Translations under genes and position numbers: made by a program
NCBI GenBank assembly: GCA_011455275.1
Contig: CP015028.1
Location: 2,020,911 to 2,084,910 of the forward strand
Direction: 5' to 3'
DNA length: 64,000 nt
From: Pasteurellaceae bacterium Orientalotternb1
Lineage (GTDB): Bacteria; Pseudomonadota; Gammaproteobacteria; Enterobacterales; Pasteurellaceae
In this document: positions 58,561 through 64,000 of the stretch, piece by piece
Layout of the letters: every line of letters starts with the position of its first letter
Numbering within the stretch: position 1 is the first letter of the stretch
The notes under the pieces: model-generated
Databases searched by the model: none
What the model was told of the DNA's origin: nothing
Seen by the model: only the letters and a program-made list of their open reading frames with translations

Positions 58561-59943
58561 ATGAACATATGGACTGAACGCTTTTCAAACAGCCTCAACA
58601 GAGAAAATGATCACCGCTCCCCATTTCAACGAGATCGCGGAAGAATTTTACATTCCGAAGCCTTTCGCTGCTTACAAGCTAAAACGCAAATTCACTCCGT
58701 GGGAGAAGACGATTTTTATCGCACCCGTTTAACCCACTCACTTGAAGTCGCTCAAATTGGCAACAGCTTGCGGGCAAAGCTCGAACAGGATCGCCAAGGC
58801 TTCTTACAAGCGGTCAGATTCTCCGATTTTTTTGCAAATCCCCTGTTCAATGCCGAATCTCGCCAACCCCACGGCGATAAAGGTGATGCGTTTTACGCCA
58901 ATCTTGTTGATAATTTGACCGATTTACTTCCTTCCCGCAGCTTAATCGAATCGCTCTGTTTTGCTCACGACATCGGGCATCCGCCTTTTGGACACGGGGG
59001 CGAAATGGCGTTGAATTACAAAATGCGTGATCACGGTGGCTTTGAAGGCAATGCCCAATCTTTCCGCATCGTTACCCAATTGGAACCCTACACCGAAAAT
59101 GCAGGAATGAATCTGACCCGCCGCACCTTGCTTGGCATCATCAAATACCCAGCGTTGATTGATGAAACCGCCCCTCGCTCACCGAAAACCATCGCCGAAA
59201 GCCGTTTTATCAATTTACACGATGTCAAAACGAGCAAAGGCTTATTTCGTGATGACGAACGCTTTTTTGATTGGGTGCTGGAGCCGCTTTCCGCTCACGA
59301 TCGCCAGCTGTTCCGCACTGTAGTGGCAAGTCAAGCTCCCGAATTACCCAACAAAACCTGCTACAAATCCCTTGATTGCAGCATTATGGAGCTGGCTGAC
59401 GACATCGCCTACGGCGTACACGATTTGGAAGATGCGATTGTCGGTGGAATGGTGACGCCGCAGTCGTGGCAAGCAGCAGAAGAAGCACTGGCAAATTGTT
59501 CATCATGGATTAAAACCCGCTTGCCTAAGCTGCGTGAAAAGCTGTTTTCGGCACATCGCTATCAACGAAAAGATGTGATCGGGGAATTAGTCAATTACTT
59601 TGTAACCAACGTGCAGTGGCGAGAAGTGGCAGAATTTGACGAGCCGTTACTGCGTTTCAATGCGGCTTTGCCAGACGATGTACAAACGGTGCTTGATGTG
59701 TTGAAAACCTTTGTCTATCAATATGTGATCTGCGATGTCAAAACCCAACGGGTTGAATACAAAGGACAACGAATTTTAATGGATCTATTCGATATGATTT
59801 CCTGCGATCCAACCCGCTTGTTGCCAAAAGCCGTAGCAGATCGTTGGAAAGCAACCGAAAAAAACAAACGCCCACGCATTCTTTGCGATTATTTGGCGAG
59901 TATGTCCGATGGGCAGGCGTTTAAGCTCTATCAAAGTTTATAG
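58561..59943 (+). CDS. dgt: dGTPase-like deoxyguanosinetriphosphate triphosphohydrolase
   Basis: The 460-residue HD-domain enzyme splits dNTPs to nucleoside and triphosphate. HD residues: [14 protein letters not shown] near 60, [16 protein letters not shown] near 137-152, and [17 protein letters not shown] near 278. An uptake sequence (58807-58815) lies in the frame and encodes [23 protein letters not shown] precedes the ATG. It is followed after eight bases by the nitroreductase gene, so they probably share an mRNA. Confidence 0.94.
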   Translation: MNIWTERFSNSLNRENDHRSPFQRDRGRILHSEAFRCLQAKTQIHSVGEDDFYRTRLTHSLEVAQIGNSLRAKLEQDRQGFLQAVRFSDFFANPLFNAESRQPHGDKGDAFYANLVDNLTDLLPSRSLIESLCFAHDIGHPPFGHGGEMALNYKMRDHGGFEGNAQSFRIVTQLEPYTENAGMNLTRRTLLGIIKYPALIDETAPRSPKTIAESRFINLHDVKTSKGLFRDDERFFDWVLEPLSAHDRQLFRTVVASQAPELPNKTCYKSLDCSIMELADDIAYGVHDLEDAIVGGMVTPQSWQAAEEALANCSSWIKTRLPKLREKLFSAHRYQRKDVIGELVNYFVTNVQWREVAEFDEPLLRFNAALPDDVQTVLDVLKTFVYQYVICDVKTQRVEYKGQRILMDLFDMISCDPTRLLPKAVADRWKATEKNKRPRILCDYLASMSDGQAFKLYQSL

Positions 59944-59951
59944 GAGGAAAG

Positions 59952-60680
59952 ATGGCATTATATGATTTGTTGAACTACCGCCGTGCGGTGCGTTATTTTG
60001 ATGCTGAACAGCCGCTTGATAGCGATAAAGTCAAACACTGTTTAGCCCTTGCAACCTTGGCTCCGACAAGTTCCAATATGCAGCTTTATGAGTGCTATCA
60101 CATCACCGATAAAACTTTACTCAACCAACTCGCCACAGCGTGTTTGGGGCAACAAACCGCCCGTACGGCACAGCAAATGGTGGTGTTTGTCACTCGTCAA
60201 GATCTTTATCAACAACGAGCCGATGCCGTGCTTGAGTTTGAAATTGACAACATCAAACGCCACAGCCCACCAGAACGGTGGGAAAATCGCATCAACGGCA
60301 AAAAAGCCTACTACGCTAAATTAATGCCTTTTGTATATCGCCGTTTTTTCGGTTTACTGGGCTTGTTCCGCAAAGCGATCGCTTACACAATTCGCCTACG
60401 TCGCCCAATTAAAACCGATGTTTCCGAAGCCGATATGCGAGTAACCGTCCATAAAAGCTGTGCGTTAGTCGCTCAAACCTTTATGTTAGCGATGGCAGAG
60501 CAAGGTTACGACACTTGCCCCATCGAAGGGTTAGATAGCGGAAGCGTGAAGCACATTCTGCAGCTGCCACGCAGTGCAGAAATCAATATGATTATCTCCT
60601 GTGGCATTCGCAAACCAGGGCGAGGCATTTGGGGCGACCGTTATCGCATACCTTTTGAGCAAGTTTATCGCCAGCGGTAG
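59952..60680 (+). CDS. Nitroreductase-family flavoprotein
   Basis: The 242-residue protein has NYRRAVRYFDAEQPL near 8-22, then TLAPTSSNMQLYECYHI near 36-52 (FMN phosphate site), and a C-terminal GYDTCPIEGLDSGSV, ISCGIRKPGRG. This is the nitroreductase fold, FMN dependent and NAD(P)H using. An extra helical insert (about 100-145) makes it longer than NfsB types. Substrate unknown. AGGAGGAAAG gives a strong ribosome site. Confidence 0.87.
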   Translation: MALYDLLNYRRAVRYFDAEQPLDSDKVKHCLALATLAPTSSNMQLYECYHITDKTLLNQLATACLGQQTARTAQQMVVFVTRQDLYQQRADAVLEFEIDNIKRHSPPERWENRINGKKAYYAKLMPFVYRRFFGLLGLFRKAIAYTIRLRRPIKTDVSEADMRVTVHKSCALVAQTFMLAMAEQGYDTCPIEGLDSGSVKHILQLPRSAEINMIISCGIRKPGRGIWGDRYRIPFEQVYRQR

Positions 60681-60700
60681 CGAAAGCGTGAACTGACTGC

Positions 60701-61828
60701 TTACAAGCGGTCAGTTCCTGCGAATTTTTTGCAAATGACGAAATACCCGACGACCAACAAACTAAATACGCCCCACACATACGGCACATTTTCAGTGGCA
60801 ATGCCTGAGAAAATGGCGAAGTAAATTGCCCCGATAATTCGACCGCTTGCGTCAATCAGGCTGATCATACTGCTTTCGCTATGCTGTTCTGTGAAACACT
60901 GGCAGCTTTGGGCAAAATATAAATTGCCGCACAATCCACAAAAACCGACAAATAGCAGGAAGCAGAATAGGGTGAAATACAGGCTGAAGTTCAGTGTGTA
61001 TGAGCTTATCGTCAGGAGCGAGAAGATCATCACACCACTTAATGCCGTAAAATTGCCGTAACGTTTTTGGTTCAACCGTATTCGGCGAGAAATCCACGAA
61101 AACAGCCACTGCATACCAAACATCAGCGACAACACATAGCCTAGCTGTTCATTCGCAAAGCCAAGATTGCGGGAAGCAAATACCGCCCAGAACTGATAGA
61201 CAATTTGCATTGAACCCGCAAACAGCAAATAAAACCACAACGTGCCATTCCCTTTGGAAAAGAAACGTTTCAAATCCTGCCATAAATGCGTTGCCAAGGC
61301 TGCCGAAGGGGACGGCTTTTGTGGTGTGATGGCATAAGCAACAATCGCTACCCCCATAAAAATCAGGCTGAAATAGAGTGCTTGCGAAAAATATAACGCC
61401 CCGATAATCGTTGCCAAAATAGATGATAAAAAGAACACTTCCGCACTGCGAGAAATCAAGCTAAAACGGCTTTCCCGCTGGTTTTTAAACTCAAATAGCC
61501 AAGCCTCGTAAGCCCCCATATAAAACGCAATGCACAACCCATTAAACATTTCGCCGATGATTACCTTCGTTTCGGTTGGATCGATCATCAAATAAAAATA
61601 GATCAGGCTACACACGCAAGAAAGTAGCACCGCCGTTTTCTTGCCAAAGCGGTCAGAAATTTTCCCAGCGTGATAATTTGCCACCACGCTCACTAAAAGT
61701 TGCAGAGATTTTGCCAACAAAATGGTTTCAAGGGGAATTTGTTGGTCGAGCAAATAAATCATCAGCACCGCCCCAATAAAAGCACGGGCTAAATTGAAAA
61801 AACTGTGTGCGGTAAGGAGTTGATACAT
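60701..61828 (-). CDS. Major facilitator superfamily transporter
   Basis: The protein (375 residues from the ATG at 61828) has about 11-12 membrane segments. A loop HAGKISDRFGKKTAVLLS near 60-77 is the MFS motif between segments 2 and 3 (G-x-x-x-D-R-x-G-K/R). Substrate not predictable. The frame also opens five codons upstream; GGGATCCTT just before the chosen ATG supports it. It converges with the nitroreductase gene; an uptake sequence overlaps the shared end. Confidence 0.85.
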   Translation of the reverse strand: MYQLLTAHSFFNLARAFIGAVLMIYLLDQQIPLETILLAKSLQLLVSVVANYHAGKISDRFGKKTAVLLSCVCSLIYFYLMIDPTETKVIIGEMFNGLCIAFYMGAYEAWLFEFKNQRESRFSLISRSAEVFFLSSILATIIGALYFSQALYFSLIFMGVAIVAYAITPQKPSPSAALATHLWQDLKRFFSKGNGTLWFYLLFAGSMQIVYQFWAVFASRNLGFANEQLGYVLSLMFGMQWLFSWISRRIRLNQKRYGNFTALSGVMIFSLLTISSYTLNFSLYFTLFCFLLFVGFCGLCGNLYFAQSCQCFTEQHSESSMISLIDASGRIIGAIYFAIFSGIATENVPYVWGVFSLLVVGYFVICKKFAGTDRL

Positions 61829-61969
61829 AAGGATCCCTTGCATTTTTTTGGCGGTAGCCTAATATTTTTAACTTTGCTTGTCTTTGCAAAATGTTTGTGA
61901 AATTTGACCGCTTGTCTTGGCAAAATCAGGTAAAATATGTCATTAAATTACATAAATAAAGAGGATAGT

Positions 61970-64000
61970 ATGAGCTTTGTCGTCGGTCAACGTTGGATGA
62001 GTGAATCAGAGAATAATTTAGGATTAGGTATTGTCACAGCGGTAGAGAATCGCACGGTAACCTTGGATTTCCCTGCTGCCGAAGAACAGCGGGTGTATGC
62101 AGTGGCAGTGGCTCCGCTTACTCGGGTGCAATTTCAAAAAGGTGATTGCGTCACTAGCGTGGACGGTTGGCAGTTTGAAATTGATAATGTAGTGGAAAAT
62201 CAAGGGGTTGTGATTTATCTCGGCAAGCGTGCCGATACACAGGAAGAAGGCGTGCTGCCAGAAATGTTGCTTGATCACAAAGTCAGTTTCAGTAAGCCGC
62301 AAGACCGCTTGTTCTCCGCTCAAATCGACCGCGGTGACCGCTTTGCGTTGCGTTATCGGGCGTTGCAACATCAACAAGCACTATTTCAATCGGCATTGCG
62401 TGGGCTACGTGGCATTCGAGCCAGCCTGATTCCGCACCAGTTGCACATTGCCAAAGAAGTGGGGCAACGCCTTGCTCCACGGGTATTGCTCGCCGATGAA
62501 GTCGGCTTAGGCAAAACCATTGAGGCGGGAATGATTTTGCAGCAACAACTCTTTTCAGGGCGTGTGGATCGGGTTTTGGTGCTTGTACCTGAAAGTTTGC
62601 AGCATCAATGGCTGGTGGAAATGCTCCGCCGTTTCAGCTTGAATTTCTCACTGTTTGATGAAGAACGTGCCGCCGATTTCACTCAAAAAGACGAAAACGA
62701 CAACGATGTCAGCGAAAATCCATTTGATAGCGAGAGTTTGGTGATCTGCTCAATCGATTGGCTGGCGAAAAGCCCCGTTCGAGCGAAACAAGTGCTTGAA
62801 AGTCAATGGGATATGTTGATTGTCGATGAAGCCCATCACCTTGAATGGAACGAGCAAACGCCGAGTATCGAATATCAGTTTGTCGAACAGCTCGCCAAAA
62901 AAATTCCGTCCGTGCTGTTGCTCACCGCAACCCCCGAACAGCTCGGGCAAGAAAGCCATTTTGCTCGTCTTACGTTGCTTGATCCTGATCGTTTCTACGA
63001 TTATCAAGCCTTTGTCGCAGAACAGAAACAGTATCAGCCCGTTGCCGATGCCGTGACGACCTTGCTTAACGATAAGCCGCTCAGCCACGCTGAACAGAAC
63101 AGCATCAGCGAGTTGCTATCGGAAGAAGATGTCGAGCCGATGTTCCGCATCATCAATTCTGCCGACTGCTCGCCAGAACAACGCTTTGAGGTACGTCAAG
63201 AGCTGATTAGCGAGCTGATCGACCGCCACGGTACCAGCCGCGTGCTGTTCCGCAACACTCGCCAAGGCGTGAAAGGCTTCCCGCACCGACTTTTCAACCA
63301 AATTACCTTGGAAATGCCGAAGCAGTACACTAACGCATTGAAAGTAATGGGAATGATGGGTGGCAACAAGCAGGACGATTTGCTCTACCCTGAACGCCTG
63401 TTCCAACGAATGAACCCCAATGCGGCGTGGTATGAGTTCGATCCTCGCATTGAATGGCTGATTACCTTCTTGAAAAATCATCGTGATGAAAAAATTTTGG
63501 TGATCTGCAAACATTCCGACACCGCCATTCAGCTCGAACAAGTGCTGCGGGAAAAAGAAGGCATTCGCTCGGCGGTGTTCCACGAGAAAATGTCGATTGT
63601 CGAGCGAGACAAAGCCGCCGCCTATTTTGCCCAACAGGAAGAAGGGGCACAGGTGCTGATCAGCTCAAGCATCGGTTCGGAAGGACGCAACTTCCAGTTT
63701 GCTCGCCATTTGGTGCTGTTCAACTTGCCTGATAACCCTGATTTATTAGAACAAAGCATTGGGCGACTTGATCGCATCGGGCAGAAATTTGATATTCAAA
63801 TTTATGTGCCTTGCTTTGAAAATTCCGCTCAAATGGTGCTTGCCGAGTGGTATCACAACGGCTTGAATGCCTTTGAAGAAACTTGCCCGATGGGAGCAAC
63901 CTTATTCCGAGAATTTGGCGAGCCGTTGGCACACTATTTGCAAAATCCAAGCCAAAACCCACCGCTTGCAGAGTTCATCGAGCAAACCCACAAACGTCAG
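61970..64000 (+). CDS. rapA: RNA polymerase-associated ATPase RapA (HepA), partial at window edge
   Basis: The first 677 codons of a SWI2/SNF2-type ATPase that recycles RNA polymerase from post-termination complexes. It has the N-terminal Tudor-like domain ([19 protein letters not shown]). Helicase motifs follow: [16 protein letters not shown] near 172-187, [15 protein letters not shown] near 285, [11 protein letters not shown] near 321, [13 protein letters not shown] near 566 and [11 protein letters not shown] near 595. E. coli RapA is 968 residues, so about 290 codons lie beyond the window. GAGGATAGT precedes the ATG. Confidence 0.97.
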   Translation, partial: MSFVVGQRWMSESENNLGLGIVTAVENRTVTLDFPAAEEQRVYAVAVAPLTRVQFQKGDCVTSVDGWQFEIDNVVENQGVVIYLGKRADTQEEGVLPEMLLDHKVSFSKPQDRLFSAQIDRGDRFALRYRALQHQQALFQSALRGLRGIRASLIPHQLHIAKEVGQRLAPRVLLADEVGLGKTIEAGMILQQQLFSGRVDRVLVLVPESLQHQWLVEMLRRFSLNFSLFDEERAADFTQKDENDNDVSENPFDSESLVICSIDWLAKSPVRAKQVLESQWDMLIVDEAHHLEWNEQTPSIEYQFVEQLAKKIPSVLLLTATPEQLGQESHFARLTLLDPDRFYDYQAFVAEQKQYQPVADAVTTLLNDKPLSHAEQNSISELLSEEDVEPMFRIINSADCSPEQRFEVRQELISELIDRHGTSRVLFRNTRQGVKGFPHRLFNQITLEMPKQYTNALKVMGMMGGNKQDDLLYPERLFQRMNPNAAWYEFDPRIEWLITFLKNHRDEKILVICKHSDTAIQLEQVLREKEGIRSAVFHEKMSIVERDKAAAYFAQQEEGAQVLISSSIGSEGRNFQFARHLVLFNLPDNPDLLEQSIGRLDRIGQKFDIQIYVPCFENSAQMVLAEWYHNGLNAFEETCPMGATLFREFGEPLAHYLQNPSQNPPLAEFIEQTHKRQ

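Overview
The window is about 64 kb of a Pasteurellaceae chromosome. The family shows in the gene set and order: comABCDE next to mrcA, aroK-aroB-dam, rpsF-priB-rpsR-rplI, nusB-thiL-pgpA, and cysZ beside zipA and ligA. It also shows in more than 35 copies of the 9-mer ACAAGCGGT (either strand), usually followed by an A/T tract ending in TTTGCAAA. That is the DNA uptake signal of the Actinobacillus pleuropneumoniae / Mannheimia / Bibersteinia / Glaesserella branch, not the Haemophilus influenzae type. I cannot name the species. Nearly everything is chromosomal housekeeping; no prophage, CRISPR array, rRNA or tRNA gene was seen.

Layout. 1-6.6 kb (minus strand): an ORF6N-domain gene cut by the window edge, a GST-like gene, pgl and zwf split by a decayed DUF1016/YhcG gene, cysQ, a small membrane protein, nudE and a YqaA-type gene. 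6.7-12.1 kb (plus): the anaerobic formate block focA-pflB-[S-adenosylhomocysteinase-like gene]-pflA behind a perfect FNR box. 12.1-21.5 kb (minus): adk, ampG, galE, rluE, a small lipoprotein, a frameshifted pheA, a SIMPL-domain protein, the S6/PriB/S18/L9 operon and an unusual Nramp-family transporter. 21.6-26 kb (plus): secreted nuclease, anaerobic sulfatase-maturase-like radical SAM enzyme, cysteine desulfurase, pfkA. 26-38 kb: a 0.2-kb internally deleted IS3-type remnant, metE, a surface lipoprotein, metR, yhbP, a sodium symporter, dam-aroB-aroK and a frameshifted mrcA. 38-44 kb (plus): comABCDE, nusB, thiL, pgpA and a LysE/RhtB exporter. 44-58.4 kb: a chalcone-isomerase-like secreted protein, ydcH, cysZ, zipA, ligA, pepB, a vWA protein, a protease-dead UmuD-like gene behind tandem LexA-like boxes, an NlpC/P60 hydrolase, nfo, torD, rlmD, and a Slam gene with its probable surface-lipoprotein substrate. 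58.5-64 kb: dgt, a nitroreductase, an MFS transporter and rapA, which runs off the right edge.

How parts fit together. The focA/pfl block is an anaerobic pyruvate-formate lyase operon. zwf and pgl are the first two oxidative pentose-phosphate steps. The Slam gene lies immediately downstream of a proline/glutamine-repeat lipoprotein, and a second lipoprotein of the same C-terminal type lies at 28.8 kb, suggesting one surface-display system with two clients. comA-E is the type IV pilus/secretin machinery that would take up the DNA marked by the abundant uptake sequences. Many of those sequences occur as inverted pairs forming terminators, and others are embedded in reading frames.

The points most worth a second look are the S-adenosylhomocysteinase-like gene inside the pfl operon, the catalytically dead UmuD-like gene with an SOS-type promoter, paired palindromes in front of and inside the ORF6N gene, two single-base frameshifts in G/C runs (pheA, mrcA), and GTAG-hairpin (REP-like) paired repeats.
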